Notes: generated by a model from the sequence alone, not told the origin. A stretch of DNA of 64,000 nt from Aerococcus sp. HMSC062A02 (GCF_001809535.1 NZ_KV797910.1:146560-210559), one strand, 5' to 3'; positions 40,397 through 50,675 are shown, numbered from the stretch's first letter. Made by a program: numbers and translations.

Positions 40397-41083
40397 ATGG
40401 AAATTCAACCAATCGCTTACATCTACACAGCTTTCAAAGAGAAATTTGGAACCCCCCGACAGAGCTCCTTGGCGACTGATTTGGAGGCCCGGATTGAATT
40501 TACCCCAACTTACCGGCAGAAGGACTATATCCGCGGCATTGAGGACTTTGATTATCTCTGGCTCATTTGGGGCTTTTCTCAAGTGGCAGCTGAGCAGACC
40601 AAAGCAACGGTGCGTCCACCTAGACTCGGTGGCAACCAGCGCTTGGGTGTCTTTGCGACGAGATCTCCCTTTCGCCCTAACCGTCTAGGCTTGTCTTCTG
40701 TGCGCTTGGACCGGATCGAGTGGACTCAAGACAAGGGGCCCCTTCTCTATGTCAAAGGGGTGGATATGGTGTCTGAAACACCGGTATACGATATTAAACC
40801 TTACTCAGTTGAAGCAGATTCGCATAGTCAAGCTGCCTCGGGTTTCGTCGACCAAGCAAGTTTTGAGCGCTTAGATGTCAATTTTCCGCTAGCCGAATTA
40901 GAAAAGATTCCTGAAGATAAGCGACCGGGTGCCTACCAGGCCTTAGCCTTGGATCCTCGGCCAGCTTACCAGCAACATAAAGAGAAGCGCTACGGCATGC
41001 GTTATTATGAACAGAATATTATTTTTACAGTCGCAGATGGCAAGTTACAAGTGATCGAAGTACAAGAATTACCTGAACGTTAA
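40397..41083 (+). CDS. trmO: tRNA (N6-threonylcarbamoyladenosine37-N6)-methyltransferase TrmO
   Basis: 228 residues, AAAGGAG upstream. SAM-dependent enzyme that methylates t6A37 in some threonine tRNAs. The N-terminal beta-barrel shows PIAYIYTAFKEKFGTPRQ, GVFATRSPFRPNRLGLS, VKGVDMVSETPVYDIKPY and a YYEQNIIF-type end, all conserved in the TsaA/TrmO family. It stands directly in front of lemA but is probably expressed from its own upstream signals. Confidence 0.93.
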   Translation: MEIQPIAYIYTAFKEKFGTPRQSSLATDLEARIEFTPTYRQKDYIRGIEDFDYLWLIWGFSQVAAEQTKATVRPPRLGGNQRLGVFATRSPFRPNRLGLSSVRLDRIEWTQDKGPLLYVKGVDMVSETPVYDIKPYSVEADSHSQAASGFVDQASFERLDVNFPLAELEKIPEDKRPGAYQALALDPRPAYQQHKEKRYGMRYYEQNIIFTVADGKLQVIEVQELPER

Positions 41084-41103
41084 GAAATAGAAAGAGGATC
41101 ATT

Positions 41104-41655
41104 ATGGGAATGATAATTGGACTCGTTGTTTTAGCACTTATTGCCTTAGTTGTGGTATGGGCTATTGGACGCTATAATCAAATGATTGGCACAGCTGAAA
41201 TGGTAGACAATGCCATGGCCCAAATTGCGGCTCAAGTGGAATCGCGCTGGGATGCTTTGAGCAATTTAATTTCAGCTACTAAGTCCTATCAGAGCCACGA
41301 AGCGGACACTTTGAAGCAAATTGTCCACGAACGCTCTGGGGTCAGCCGCCAGTCGAGTGTCAGCCAAATTGAAGAAGACCAAGCCCAGTTCGAACGAGCC
41401 ATGCGGGCCATTGACGTGGTAGTCGAACAATACCCAGATCTTAAAGCATCAGGTGTTTACCAACAGACCATGTCGAACGTCGACAAGTATGAAAACAATG
41501 TCCGCCAGTCGCGTATGGTCTTTAATGACATGGTGACTAAGTTTAACCGCTTGATCAAGGTCTTTCCTAATTCCATTATTGCTAACTTAACTGGTTTTCA
41601 GCCTAAGGATTACTTCAAGTCTAGTCCTGACAAGGCGGAGATGCCACAATGGTAA
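41104..41655 (+). CDS. lemA: LemA family membrane protein
   Basis: 183 residues, GAAAGAGG upstream. A single N-terminal membrane segment (IIGLVVLALIALVVVWAIG) is followed by RYNQMIGTAEMVDNAMAQI and a four-helix bundle ending FPNSIIANLTGFQPKDYF, which is the LemA signature. Function is unknown in general. Its last 7 bases overlap the DUF2207 gene, a common pairing in Firmicutes. Confidence 0.93.
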   Translation: MGMIIGLVVLALIALVVVWAIGRYNQMIGTAEMVDNAMAQIAAQVESRWDALSNLISATKSYQSHEADTLKQIVHERSGVSRQSSVSQIEEDQAQFERAMRAIDVVVEQYPDLKASGVYQQTMSNVDKYENNVRQSRMVFNDMVTKFNRLIKVFPNSIIANLTGFQPKDYFKSSPDKAEMPQW

Positions 41656-43454
41656 AGCCTGGACACCAGCGCTTCCTCCTCTTCTTAGTCAGCCTTATCC
41701 TTACTGTTATGGTCCTGCCTGGAGAAATAGTCTGGGCCAATGAGAATAAGGGGATCCAGGTCGACGTGACCCTCCAGCCAGATGGCAGTGCCAGGATCCG
41801 AGAAGTCTGGGATATGGTTGTCGATGAAGGGACGGAGCTCTATAAACCAATGACCATGCTGGACGACCAAGAACTAGTCGATTACCAAGTTAAAGTTGAC
41901 GGCCAGCCTTTGACCTACCAAGAAAATTGGGATGTGGAAGGCTCCCAAGAAGAGAAGTCAGGCCATTATGGTCGAGCAGATGGAGAATTAAACTGGGGGA
42001 TAGGGGCTTACGGGCCTCATACTTATGAAATCTCCTATCAAATTAATAACTTTGTCGCTCAGAGCCAGACCGAACAGATGGTCTTCTGGAAGTTGGTCAA
42101 TGACTCTATGTCGCCGGCTCCAGAGCAAATTAAAATTAGTCTGCAGTCAGATCTAGAGCCTCTGACCTTAGAGAATAGCTATCGAGCCTGGGCCTTTGGT
42201 TTTAGGGGAAAACTCTCCTTTGAAAATGGCAAGATCATAGCTAGCAGTCAGGGAGATTTCGATGGCTCTAATTATGCTACTCTCCTCCTTCGTATTCCGG
42301 CTGGGACCTATCAGACCGGCCTCAAAGTGGACAAGTCCTTTGAAGACTATCTCAAGACCGCCTTTGAGGGCAGTGATTATAACTATGAGGACTACGACCC
42401 GGAAGCTACTTATGAAGATCTCCAAACCGGGAGTTTGAATGCTAAAGGGCCCTCAGCCTTTGACCGCTTTATGGACCGCCATCTAGGGAAAATCATCCTA
42501 GCGGGCCTTGCCCTTGTCGGAGTATCTGGAGCTATGGGCGCTTACCATATCTACAAGCAGCGTAAACTGAAAGCTCGTTATTATCCGACCATGGCCCAGG
42601 CAGAAGAGCGTTTGGAGGGCCACTACCACCGGGAAACACCGGCGGAGGATGTCTATCAAATCTATGCCTTATTGGAAGATATGGAAGTTGAAGACCTCAA
42701 GGCAAATTATCTCACCGTTGCCTTGCTTGACCTGGTTGCTTCAGGGGCCTTACTTATAGAGACCAACCTAGAATCTGGTCTCTTTAGAAGCAAGGAAGAG
42801 AGTCTCTTTAGCCTAGTTGCTGACCAGACACCATCTGGACCAGCTGGGAGTATTTACCAGCTAATGGCTAAGGCTCAAGGTAAGAGAGACCAGCTCAGCC
42901 AGTCAGAATTCAGCCATTATGTGGAGAATAACCCAGAAAAATTCATCCAGGCCTTGGCTAAGATGAAGACCCACAGTAAGTCCTATCTGAAGGAAGCTGG
43001 CTATTTGAAGTCATTACGAGCTAAAGCAGCCAAGGAAAAGACAGAACGCGACCAGGCGGATGACTTGGTAGACCTGCCACTGACTGATCAAGGTTTTGTC
43101 TTTAGAGACCAAGTCGTAGGCTTTAAGAATTATCTTGCCGACTACTCCTTGCTCAATGAAAGAGGGGCTAAAGAAGTTGGTCTCTGGGACCAAATGATGC
43201 TTTATGCCGGCGCCTATGGGATCTTGGAAGAAGTAGAAAAGGAATTTGAAAAAGTTTATCCTAACTACTACCAGTATTCTAGCTTCAACCAAGTCCCTCT
43301 AATGAATTATTACTGGATCAGCCGGTCCATCAACCAGTCTTATGTGAAGGCAACGAGCATGAGCGAAGTTTCTAGCTCTGGGGGCGGCGGCTTTACTAGT
43401 ATCGGAGGAGGTGGCGGTTCCTTCGGCGGCGGTAGCGGCGGAGGTGTCCGCTAA
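41649..43454 (+). CDS. DUF2207 predicted membrane protein with Gly-rich tail
   Basis: 601 residues. Signal peptide (FLLFLVSLILTVMVLPGEIVWA), then an extracytoplasmic beta domain of about 230 residues (VDVTLQPDGSARIREVWDMV, FGFRGKLSF). A membrane segment follows near 280 (IILAGLALVGVSGAMGAYHIY), then a cytoplasmic domain (YHRETPAEDVYQIYALLEDM), and the tail ends with GGGGFTSIGGGGGSFGGGSG, the typical DUF2207 C-terminus. It overlaps lemA and is presumably co-functional with it. Function unknown. Confidence 0.9.
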   Translation: MVKPGHQRFLLFLVSLILTVMVLPGEIVWANENKGIQVDVTLQPDGSARIREVWDMVVDEGTELYKPMTMLDDQELVDYQVKVDGQPLTYQENWDVEGSQEEKSGHYGRADGELNWGIGAYGPHTYEISYQINNFVAQSQTEQMVFWKLVNDSMSPAPEQIKISLQSDLEPLTLENSYRAWAFGFRGKLSFENGKIIASSQGDFDGSNYATLLLRIPAGTYQTGLKVDKSFEDYLKTAFEGSDYNYEDYDPEATYEDLQTGSLNAKGPSAFDRFMDRHLGKIILAGLALVGVSGAMGAYHIYKQRKLKARYYPTMAQAEERLEGHYHRETPAEDVYQIYALLEDMEVEDLKANYLTVALLDLVASGALLIETNLESGLFRSKEESLFSLVADQTPSGPAGSIYQLMAKAQGKRDQLSQSEFSHYVENNPEKFIQALAKMKTHSKSYLKEAGYLKSLRAKAAKEKTERDQADDLVDLPLTDQGFVFRDQVVGFKNYLADYSLLNERGAKEVGLWDQMMLYAGAYGILEEVEKEFEKVYPNYYQYSSFNQVPLMNYYWISRSINQSYVKATSMSEVSSSGGGGFTSIGGGGGSFGGGSGGGVR

Positions 43455-43466
43455 GCCTGTCTTTTG

Positions 43467-43507
43467 AGCTCTCTTTCTTAGGCCTAGGTCTAAGGAAGGG
43501 AGTTTTT
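43467..43507 (+). terminator. rho-independent terminator behind the lemA-DUF2207 pair
   Basis: CTCTCTTTCTTAG pairs with CTAAGGAAGGGAG, followed by TTTTTC. Confidence 0.88.
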
Positions 43508-43559
43508 CTTAGCTTATAAAATTTTAGTCTTCTTTAATTAAATTTATCTAGCTTTCATG

Positions 43560-43565
43560 TATAAT
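43560..43565 (+). promoter_or_regulatory. -10 element of the DUF368 gene
   Basis: TATAAT about 36 bases before the GTG start. A -35 is not convincing. Confidence 0.4.
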
Positions 43566-43600
43566 TGAGAAGTTAAGTGAAAGATTATGGAGGTTTAAAT

Positions 43601-44485
43601 GTGAAAAATCAAGAGATAAGTAATGATTTATTTTCTAAAGATTGGTTTTTTAGGATATTCAAAGGTGCCCTAGTTGGGATCGGTGGCATCCTGCCTGGCC
43701 TATCGGGTGGGGTCCTCGCAGTTATCTTTGGGCTCTATGATGAAATTTTGAGTTTTTTAGGCAACCTAACCAAGAATTTCTGGCAGAATGTCCGCTACTT
43801 TATTCCAGTTGGGATTGGCTTTGTGTTGGGGATCTTGCTTTTCTCCTTTGTGGTTAAGGAAGCCTTTGGAGCCTATGAAGGGCTCTTTACCTGCTTATTT
43901 ATCGGTTTTGTGATCGGTACCTTTCCTTCCCTCTACCGGCAAGCTGGGGAAGAAGGGCGGTCAACAGCTGACCTGGCTATTATGGGGGTCAGCGCGGTCT
44001 TACTCTTCTTGCTGATGGTTGTTGGCGGGAGCGCGCTCACAGCGGTTGAACCGAATTTCTTTGTCTGGTTAATGTCTGGGGCCTTAATTGGTCTAGGTGT
44101 CATTGTACCGGGGATGAGCCCAAGTAATTTTTTGATTTACTTTGGTCTCTATGAGAAGATGTCTGCGGGTATCGCAGCTTTGGATTTCTCAGTGATTATC
44201 CCTCTCGCTTTAGGGGGCTTATTCTGTGTATTGGCTCTAGCTAAAGTCGCCAATTGGCTTTTTGCCCACTTTTATTCCAAGATGTACCACTTTATCTTAG
44301 GAACAGTCATCGGGTCTTCGCTGGCGATCTTCCCGACTGTCGTCTTTCCAACCTTTACCGCGGGGGGGCTGGCAGCTTCTGGATTGAGCTTCTTCTCCAA
44401 CTTACTTTTATCCGTTTTAATGCTGGTTGCAGGGGTGCTTTTCTCCCTGTGGTTCGCCAAGATTGAAGCTAAATATTCCAAATAA
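43601..44485 (+). CDS. DUF368 membrane protein (PopT-type undecaprenyl phosphate transporter)
   Basis: 294 residues from GTG 43601, with GGAGG 8 bases upstream; the open frame from 43577 precedes that signal. Eight to nine membrane segments are visible. Two GxxPGLSGG-like motifs occur (GIGGILPGLSGGVLAVIFGLYD and LGVIVPGMSPSNFLIYFGLYE), the inverted-repeat signature of the DUF368 family. Members have been shown to return undecaprenyl phosphate across the membrane for wall synthesis. A bidirectional terminator separates it from the convergent glnQ. Confidence 0.9.
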   Translation: MKNQEISNDLFSKDWFFRIFKGALVGIGGILPGLSGGVLAVIFGLYDEILSFLGNLTKNFWQNVRYFIPVGIGFVLGILLFSFVVKEAFGAYEGLFTCLFIGFVIGTFPSLYRQAGEEGRSTADLAIMGVSAVLLFLLMVVGGSALTAVEPNFFVWLMSGALIGLGVIVPGMSPSNFLIYFGLYEKMSAGIAALDFSVIIPLALGGLFCVLALAKVANWLFAHFYSKMYHFILGTVIGSSLAIFPTVVFPTFTAGGLAASGLSFFSNLLLSVLMLVAGVLFSLWFAKIEAKYSK

Positions 44486-44530
44486 AAAATTGGCAGTCCT
44501 AGTTTTTAAACTAGCTACTGCCAATTTTTC
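44484..44530. terminator. bidirectional terminator between the DUF368 gene and glnQ
   Basis: AAAATTGGCAGT...ACTGCCAATTTT with an inner AGTTT/AAACT stem and T runs on both strands; the two genes converge on it. Confidence 0.9.
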
Positions 44531-45274
44531 TTATTTTTCAGCTAAATAGCGGGTTAGGAATTCTTTCGTTCGTTCATGTTTAGGGTGGTTGATCACCTGG
44601 TCAGGTTCGCCATCTTCTACGATGTACCCCTTATCCATGAAGCAGATGCGGTTGGAGACGTCCCGAGCAAAGGCCATCTCGTGGGTAACAACGATCATAG
44701 TCAGTCCTTCTTCGGCTAGCTGGGTCATAGTCTGGAGAACTTCGCCGACCATTTCCGGGTCTAAGGCAGAAGTGGGCTCATCGAAGAGAAGTAATTCTGG
44801 ATCCATGGAGAGGGCCCGAGCAATGGCTACCCGCTGCTGCTGTCCCCCCGAAAGTTGGTGGGGCATGGCATCACGGTAGGGGGCCATGCCGACTTTTTCC
44901 AGGTTAGCTAAGGCCACTTGTTCCGCATCTTTGCGGTTGCGTTTCATAATTTTTTCTTGGCCAATCACACAGTTTTCAAGAACGTTCATATTTTTGAAGA
45001 GGTTGAATTGCTGGAAGACCATACCAACTTTGGCTCTAAATTTATTTTGGTCAAAGTGGCTGGCGAGAATTGATTGGTCATGGAATCGAATGTCTCCTTC
45101 AGTGGGTTCTTCAAGCAGGTTTAGACAGCGCAAGAGGGTTGATTTACCTGATCCGGATGAACCAATAATGGAGATGACTTCACCTGAACTGACTGAGAAA
45201 TCGATATCCTTAAGTACGACATTATCGCCAAATGCTTTCTTTAAGTGGTCAACATTTAAGATTGCATTAGTCAT
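44531..45274 (-). CDS. glnQ: polar amino acid ABC transporter ATP-binding protein
   Basis: 247 residues; the start at 45274 ([16 protein letters not shown]) has GAGGTGG upstream. The Walker A is GSSGSGKST, the signature [15 protein letters not shown] and Walker [14 protein letters not shown], with the H-loop VVTHEM; the sequence is typical of GlnQ/ArtP-type ATPases of the PAAT family. It overlaps the end of the permease gene by 8 bases and powers it. Substrate specificity (glutamine, arginine or other) is not decided by sequence. Confidence 0.93.
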   Translation of the reverse strand: MTNAILNVDHLKKAFGDNVVLKDIDFSVSSGEVISIIGSSGSGKSTLLRCLNLLEEPTEGDIRFHDQSILASHFDQNKFRAKVGMVFQQFNLFKNMNVLENCVIGQEKIMKRNRKDAEQVALANLEKVGMAPYRDAMPHQLSGGQQQRVAIARALSMDPELLLFDEPTSALDPEMVGEVLQTMTQLAEEGLTMIVVTHEMAFARDVSNRICFMDKGYIVEDGEPDQVINHPKHERTKEFLTRYLAEK

Positions 45275-46907
45275 GAATTTCCACCTCACTTGTTGATGAT
45301 TGGTAAACAGTATAGGAGTCGCTGCCGCTCATCTTGTGTTCGACGAGACGCAAGATACGGGTCGTGGTGAAGGTTAAGACGAAGTAGATGATCGAGGTAA
45401 TGAAGAAGGTTTGGAAGGTAAGATAGGTTGTCCCGGCGGCTGAACGGGTCACGAAGAAGAGCTCCGTTACAGCGATTACGTTAAGGACAGAGGTATCTTT
45501 GATGTTAATCACAAATTCATTACCCAGGGCAGGTAAGATTGAGCGGATAGCTTGGGGAAGCACCACATAGGTCATAGTTTGGAAATGGTTCATCCCGATT
45601 GCCTTAGCAGCTTCACTCTGTCCATCGTCAACACCGATAATCCCGCCCCGGATAACTTCGGCTAGGTAGGCTCCGGTATTCACAGACACGATCAGTAAGG
45701 CAGCAAACATGGAGCTCATATTAATATTGAAGAAGAGCTTGGACCCATAGAAGATCAGCATGGCTTGAACCATCATTGGCGTGCCACGGAAGATTTCGAT
45801 ATAGGCCATGATAATAAAGTCAACGATCTTATATAGTGTTTGCCCCAAACGATTATGTTTAGGCACTTTAATGGTCCGGTAGATGGCGATTAAGAGGCCA
45901 ATGAAGAAGCCCACTAAGGTTGAAACGAGGGCAATGAACATGGTATTTGTTGCCCCTTTGATGAATTGGGAACTGTAGGTCTTCCAGATCCCAGCGACTT
46001 CGCCCCAGAAACCTGCTTCTTGGTTTCTTTGGTTGAGATCAACCATGTCTTCCATGATTTGGTTTCGTTCATCTTCAGAGATAGTCGCTAACGCGGCATT
46101 GATCTCTGAAGTGAGAGGGGAGGACTTGCGCAAGCCAACCGAAATTGAGCTGGATTGGTCGCCGAGGTCAAAACCTTGGCCTTCTTCAAAGCTCACCATA
46201 GTTAAATCATCATTAGCTGCTAAGGCAGCTAGGGCACCTGGCCGTTCGGAGATATAGCCATCGATCTTATCACTGAGTACGGATGAGATCATGGTAGGGA
46301 AGGAATCCATGGCGGTCTCTTTTTTAACACCTGGCACCTGGTCGATTAAGTTATAGTGGAAAGTATTTAATTGGCCAGTAAGGCGGCCGCCGTTGAAGTC
46401 TTCCAAGCTCTTGGCATTGGCATAAGGGCTGTCCTTGCGGGTGACGACAACGATATCCGAATTATAATAAGGATCTGAAAAGTCAATCTGGCGGAGTCGT
46501 TCAGGCGTTGGGGACATGCCCGCGATAATCGCATCAATCTTGCCTGATTCCAGGGCTGGGGGAAGGCCATCCCAATCCAGTTTGACAATTTCCAGCTTGA
46601 GCCCTAGCTTGTCAGCCAGGCGCTTAGCAATCTGTAGGTCGTAGCCATTGGCGAATTGGCCGTCTGCATTAGAAATTTCAAAACCACCATTGGCATCGGA
46701 AGTTTGGGTCCAGTTGAAGGGCGCGTAGTTAGCTTCCATTCCGACTCTTAGGATCCCCGGGCTTTCCAAACCCTGTTCAATTTTTTCTTGGTTAAACTGC
46801 GTGCTAGCTTCTGATTCAGCAGCTTGGGCTGGCTGGGGCAAGACACTTGCAATTGCCAGAAAAACTGTCATAAAAACAGCAAAAAAGGACAATACCTTTC
46901 TTGTCAT
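45267..46907 (-). CDS. glnP: fused substrate-binding protein and permease of a polar amino acid ABC transporter
   Basis: 546 residues from ATG 46907 ([20 protein letters not shown]), with GGAGAG 7 bases upstream. After the signal peptide comes a periplasmic-type binding domain (about 45-295: [54 protein letters not shown]). A permease with at least four membrane segments follows ([40 protein letters not shown] is the EAA loop). This fused layout is the GlnP type common in lactic acid bacteria. Two domains in one chain give a dimeric transporter with GlnQ. Confidence 0.93.
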   Translation of the reverse strand: MTRKVLSFFAVFMTVFLAIASVLPQPAQAAESEASTQFNQEKIEQGLESPGILRVGMEANYAPFNWTQTSDANGGFEISNADGQFANGYDLQIAKRLADKLGLKLEIVKLDWDGLPPALESGKIDAIIAGMSPTPERLRQIDFSDPYYNSDIVVVTRKDSPYANAKSLEDFNGGRLTGQLNTFHYNLIDQVPGVKKETAMDSFPTMISSVLSDKIDGYISERPGALAALAANDDLTMVSFEEGQGFDLGDQSSSISVGLRKSSPLTSEINAALATISEDERNQIMEDMVDLNQRNQEAGFWGEVAGIWKTYSSQFIKGATNTMFIALVSTLVGFFIGLLIAIYRTIKVPKHNRLGQTLYKIVDFIIMAYIEIFRGTPMMVQAMLIFYGSKLFFNINMSSMFAALLIVSVNTGAYLAEVIRGGIIGVDDGQSEAAKAIGMNHFQTMTYVVLPQAIRSILPALGNEFVINIKDTSVLNVIAVTELFFVTRSAAGTTYLTFQTFFITSIIYFVLTFTTTRILRLVEHKMSGSDSYTVYQSSTSEVEIHD

Positions 46908-46937
46908 ATGTATTCTCTCCAATCTTGATGAAAATTC

Positions 46938-46956
46938 AACCGACAGAAGCGGTTGA
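46938..46956 (-). promoter_or_regulatory. leader hairpin of glnPQ
   Basis: CAACCG/CGGTTG with a 7-base loop in the transcribed leader, followed by AATTTTC. It is too weak for a sure terminator; a small attenuator or stabiliser is possible. Confidence 0.3.
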
Positions 46957-46976
46957 CATCTAGTATGTCGTTCTCA

Positions 46977-47007
46977 ATGATACCATGGAACGCCAGGTTT
47001 TTGTCAA
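46977..47007 (-). promoter_or_regulatory. sigma-A-like promoter of glnPQ (minus strand)
   Basis: On the minus strand TTGACA, 19 bases, TATCAT, about 70 bases ahead of the permease start. The spacer is slightly long. Confidence 0.45.
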
Positions 47008-47130
47008 AAAAAATCATAAAAGCTGAGATTTCTGAAAGGATAAATACAATGGAAATAAAAGCGACTGACTAGCGCCTTTAATCGACTCATGCTAAAATAG
47101 ATAAAGAATGACCAGTTAAGGAGAGAAAGG

Positions 47131-47616
47131 ATGCCTATGACGAAGAATAAAAAAATGCGTCATCAAGTCGTAATTGCTAACCAAGACTATACCATTGTCA
47201 GCGATAAGTCGCGTGCGCATGTCGACCAGGTAGTTGAAATTCTTAACCAACAAATGAAGGAGATGCAGACTAGCCATTATGCTATCTCAACTGAAGAACA
47301 AGCCCTCTTAGCGGCAGTCAATGCTATTTCTGACCGCTTAGACCTTGAGCTGTCAGTTGAAAATCGTAATCAGAGCCAAGAAACGGCCAGCGATATTGGA
47401 GGGTTAGAAGCTGAAGTCAAAGCTTTAAAAGAGGAAATTCATTTTCTCCATAAAAATTTTGCTAAAGCTTTTCAACGTTTGTTAAAAGAGCGGGATACTT
47501 CTGAGTCAGTCAGTCCAGTTGATCGTCACGACCAAAGCCAAGAAAAGACAGCGAGTCAGCCGAGCGCTTCATCGGATCGCAAACAGGGAGGCTTGACTAA
47601 GACCCGCCGCCACTAG
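47131..47616 (+). CDS. zapA: cell division protein ZapA
   Basis: 161 residues from ATG 47131 or 47137 (GAGAGAAAGG upstream). It stabilises the FtsZ ring. The N-terminal 90 residues match ZapA (HQVVIANQDYTIVSDKSRAH, VEILNQQM, EEQALLAAVNAISDRLDLE). A coiled coil follows. The C-terminal 45 residues are polar and low complexity, an extension beyond the roughly 85 to 110 residue typical form. It is followed by cvpA and mutS2, a conserved order in Firmicutes. Confidence 0.88.
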   Translation: MPMTKNKKMRHQVVIANQDYTIVSDKSRAHVDQVVEILNQQMKEMQTSHYAISTEEQALLAAVNAISDRLDLELSVENRNQSQETASDIGGLEAEVKALKEEIHFLHKNFAKAFQRLLKERDTSESVSPVDRHDQSQEKTASQPSASSDRKQGGLTKTRRH

Positions 47617-47637
47617 TGCAAAGGAGCGCATCTGGCT

Positions 47638-48213
47638 ATGATTCTTATCTTATTTTTATTGCTTAGTTTGATCAAGGGCTTAGCCTATTATCGAAGACCC
47701 TATTTATTGGGAGGCTGGGGAGCAGGGGCCTATGCCTTGACCTTGGCCTCCGCCTTTAGCCTGGCTCGTGTTTTGAGCCCAACTTTAGTAGGCCCCTTGG
47801 AACTTTTCCTTCCTCTGCCAGGCCATGACTTAGATACGACTTACGCTTTTTATCCAAGAGAACTGATTCCTAACTTGGATACAGCTTTTTTCAGATTAGC
47901 GGCTTTTTGTTTCGTTTTCGTTTTTACTCTACTTCTTTTGCGCCGCTTGACTAGGCCTCTACTTGTTCTTACTTCGAGTCAGCAGTCGGCGCAGCTAAGC
48001 AAGTCCCAGCTAAGCTTAGTGGGGATTTATGCCTTGCTAGATAGCTATTTTTTAATTTTTTTCAGCTTACAGCTGCTAACTTTCATAGGGCTCCCACAAG
48101 TGCAGACTTTTTTAGGCGACGATTTTTTGGTTTCTAGACTTTTATTCCAAAGTCCCCTTTTAAGTCAGTGGATGTTTGCTTTTATTTTTGATGGATTAGC
48201 CCTAAATCTCTAG
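47638..48213 (+). CDS. CvpA family membrane protein
   Basis: 191 residues, AAAGGAGC upstream. Four hydrophobic segments (LILFLLLSLIKGLAYY; GAYALTLASAFSLARVL; FFRLAAFCFVFVFTLLLL; LVGIYALLDSYFLIFFSLQL), the layout of CvpA/YshB proteins, and the conserved place between zapA and mutS2. The sequence is diverged, so the family assignment leans on synteny. Function unknown in Gram-positives. Confidence 0.75.
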   Translation: MILILFLLLSLIKGLAYYRRPYLLGGWGAGAYALTLASAFSLARVLSPTLVGPLELFLPLPGHDLDTTYAFYPRELIPNLDTAFFRLAAFCFVFVFTLLLLRRLTRPLLVLTSSQQSAQLSKSQLSLVGIYALLDSYFLIFFSLQLLTFIGLPQVQTFLGDDFLVSRLLFQSPLLSQWMFAFIFDGLALNL

Positions 48214-48237
48214 TGTTTGCGAAGGAGGATGCTCTGT

Positions 48238-50640
48238 TTGAATCATAAAATATTTGAAACACTTGAATTTGATCGTATTCGTCAGGAGGTTAAGGGATAT
48301 TGCCAACACCCGCTAGCTAGCGAGAAGAGCCAGTCTCTTACAGCCATGACAAATCGAAAGGAAATCCAACAAGCGCTCGATGAAGTTGAAGAATTTTGCC
48401 GCTTGGATGCCTTGACCTTGGAAATGCCATTGGGTCGGGTGAACGATATCCGTCCTAGCCTAAAGCGCCTGGAGATCCAAGCTTCTTTAAATGGCCAAGA
48501 GCTAGCAGGAATTCTACAGCTACTGACCCTAGTTAAGGGCTTGCTTAACTTCCAAGGACGGCTCCAGGAAGAGGAGGAAGCCTTTGAATGGATCCAAACT
48601 TACCTGGACCAGTTAGTCGCTTTGGCGGAAGAGAGACGGGCCTTGGAAGCGGCCATTGAAGTTGATGGTACTGTCAAGGATGGGGCAAGCAGCCGCTTAA
48701 TGCAGATCCGCCGCCAACTCCACAACGAGGAGAACAATATTCGCCGCCAACTGAACCAAATTATTAAATCCAATAAAAGCGCCTATTTGAGTGACCAGCT
48801 GGTAACGATTCGAAATGATCGCTATGTTCTCCCTGTCCAACATTCCTACCGCCATGCCTTTGGGGGGATCGTCCACGACCAGAGTGCTAGTGGACAAACT
48901 TTATATATAGAACCCCAAGTGGTAGTGGAAAGCAACAACCGTTTGCAGGCTCTCAAAAGAGAAGAGAAGGAAGAAATTGAGCGGATTTTGGCCGAACTCT
49001 GTGCTAACTTAGTCCCCGTTCTTGCGGATTTAGCGTCTAATAACGAGCTGCTTGGCCACTTAGACTTTATCCACGCTAAATTTCAATTGGCTAAAGCCTA
49101 CCAGGCCAGTAAACCTGTACTTGCACAAGCAAGCGACCAGCTTGCCCTTAAGGCAGCCTACCATCCCTACCTAGATGCCGATACGGCCGTAGCCAATGAT
49201 ATTTACTTCAGTTCGGACTATCGAATGATTATTATCACTGGACCCAACACAGGTGGGAAGACCATCACCCTTAAAACAGTGGGCCTGATTCAGTTAATGG
49301 CTCAGTCTGGTCTATTCATTACGGCTAAACCAGGTTCAAAGCTTGAAGTTTTTGATGAAATCTTCGCTGATATTGGTGATGAGCAGTCGATCGAACAGAA
49401 CTTGAGTACCTTCTCTGGGCATATGACCAATATTATTCAGATCTTGGAGCGAGTGGATAGCCAAAGCTTGGTCTTAGTCGATGAGCTGGGCTCTGGGACA
49501 GATCCTCAAGAAGGGGCAGCTTTGGCCATGGCGATTCTGAACCGCTTATCAGATAGTCAAGCCAAGGTGATGGCAACCACCCACTATCCAGAACTTAAAG
49601 CCTTCTCATATGAACACCCAGCCAGCATCAATGCCAGTGTCGAATTTAATGAGAAGACTTTGAGTCCAACTTACCGACTCTTGATCGGGGAACCCGGACG
49701 GTCTAATGCCATTGATATCGTTAGTCGTTTGGGTCTCGACCAGGACATTATCCAAGAAGCTCGCTCCTATATCTCTAGCGATAGCCACAATCTTAATGAT
49801 ATGCTCCTCTCCTTGGATGAACAGCGGCAGAAGTTTGAACGCAAGTCCAAGCAACTCAATCAGAACATGCAGAAAGCCGATGACCTCCTCCATGATTTAA
49901 AATTAGCCTACCAAGCCATGCGGGAAGATAAGGAAAAATACCTACAGCGGGCTAAAAAAGAAGCCAATGAGATTGTGGAAAAACGTAAGAAACAATCCGA
50001 TAAAATCCTGCAAGATATCCGCCAATGGCAGCTTGATCAAGGCAAATCACAGGTCAAAGAACATGAGATGATCGATAAGAAGAAAGCTCTTGACGATTTA
50101 ACCTACGAAGAACAGCAATTGCAGCAGAATAAGGTGCTTAAGAAAGCTAAAAAAGAAAAAGCGGCCCAAGAGGCGGCTAAAACTTTAGAAGTTGGCGATG
50201 AAGTGAAGGTGATTCCTTATGGTCAAGAAGGCGTCGTTATGGAAGAAAGGGAAGATGATGAGTGGGTAGTTCAGATGGGGATCTTGAAGATGACCCTGCC
50301 ACGCAAGGATCTTAAACTCCTCCGTAAGAGCAAACAGGCAGCAACAGACAAGCCAGCAAGAGCTAGTGTTAAAGCCTCTAAAGCTAAGTCAGTGTCATCC
50401 AGCCTCGACTTGAGGGGAGAACGTTATGATGATGCCATGAAACGTTTGGATGCCTATATTGATGCTGCGCTCCTGGCTAATTATGGCCAGGTCACGATTA
50501 TCCACGGCCATGGGACAGGGGCCTTGCGCAAGGGCGTGCAAAACTATCTCAAACGCCATTCTCGGGTGGTGGATTTCCACTTTGCTCCCTATAATATGGG
50601 CGGCAACGGTGCGACTATTGTTAAGTTTAAGGAAGACTAA
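48238..50640 (+). CDS. mutS2: MutS2 endonuclease/ribosome-rescue ATPase
   Basis: 800 residues from TTG 48238, with AAGGAGG 8 bases upstream; the longer frame from 48217 contains that signal. MutS-type core with Walker A GPNTGGKT (near residue 335), EIFADIGDEQSIEQNLSTFS, Walker B LVLVDELGSGTDP and THYPELK. A long coiled coil follows, then a KOW-like middle (EVKVIPYGQEGVVM) and a C-terminal Smr domain (LDLRGERYDDAM, IIHGHGTGALRKGVQNYLK). In Bacillus it splits collided ribosomes; in other species it limits recombination. Length and domain order are standard. Confidence 0.95.
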   Translation: MNHKIFETLEFDRIRQEVKGYCQHPLASEKSQSLTAMTNRKEIQQALDEVEEFCRLDALTLEMPLGRVNDIRPSLKRLEIQASLNGQELAGILQLLTLVKGLLNFQGRLQEEEEAFEWIQTYLDQLVALAEERRALEAAIEVDGTVKDGASSRLMQIRRQLHNEENNIRRQLNQIIKSNKSAYLSDQLVTIRNDRYVLPVQHSYRHAFGGIVHDQSASGQTLYIEPQVVVESNNRLQALKREEKEEIERILAELCANLVPVLADLASNNELLGHLDFIHAKFQLAKAYQASKPVLAQASDQLALKAAYHPYLDADTAVANDIYFSSDYRMIIITGPNTGGKTITLKTVGLIQLMAQSGLFITAKPGSKLEVFDEIFADIGDEQSIEQNLSTFSGHMTNIIQILERVDSQSLVLVDELGSGTDPQEGAALAMAILNRLSDSQAKVMATTHYPELKAFSYEHPASINASVEFNEKTLSPTYRLLIGEPGRSNAIDIVSRLGLDQDIIQEARSYISSDSHNLNDMLLSLDEQRQKFERKSKQLNQNMQKADDLLHDLKLAYQAMREDKEKYLQRAKKEANEIVEKRKKQSDKILQDIRQWQLDQGKSQVKEHEMIDKKKALDDLTYEEQQLQQNKVLKKAKKEKAAQEAAKTLEVGDEVKVIPYGQEGVVMEEREDDEWVVQMGILKMTLPRKDLKLLRKSKQAATDKPARASVKASKAKSVSSSLDLRGERYDDAMKRLDAYIDAALLANYGQVTIIHGHGTGALRKGVQNYLKRHSRVVDFHFAPYNMGGNGATIVKFKED

Positions 50641-50675
50641 AGCCAGGCAAAACTTATCTAAAAATCAGCAGCCTA

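Noticed and set aside
43577..43600. Longer N-terminus of the DUF368 protein
   Set aside because: These codons contain the ribosome-binding site for GTG 43601.
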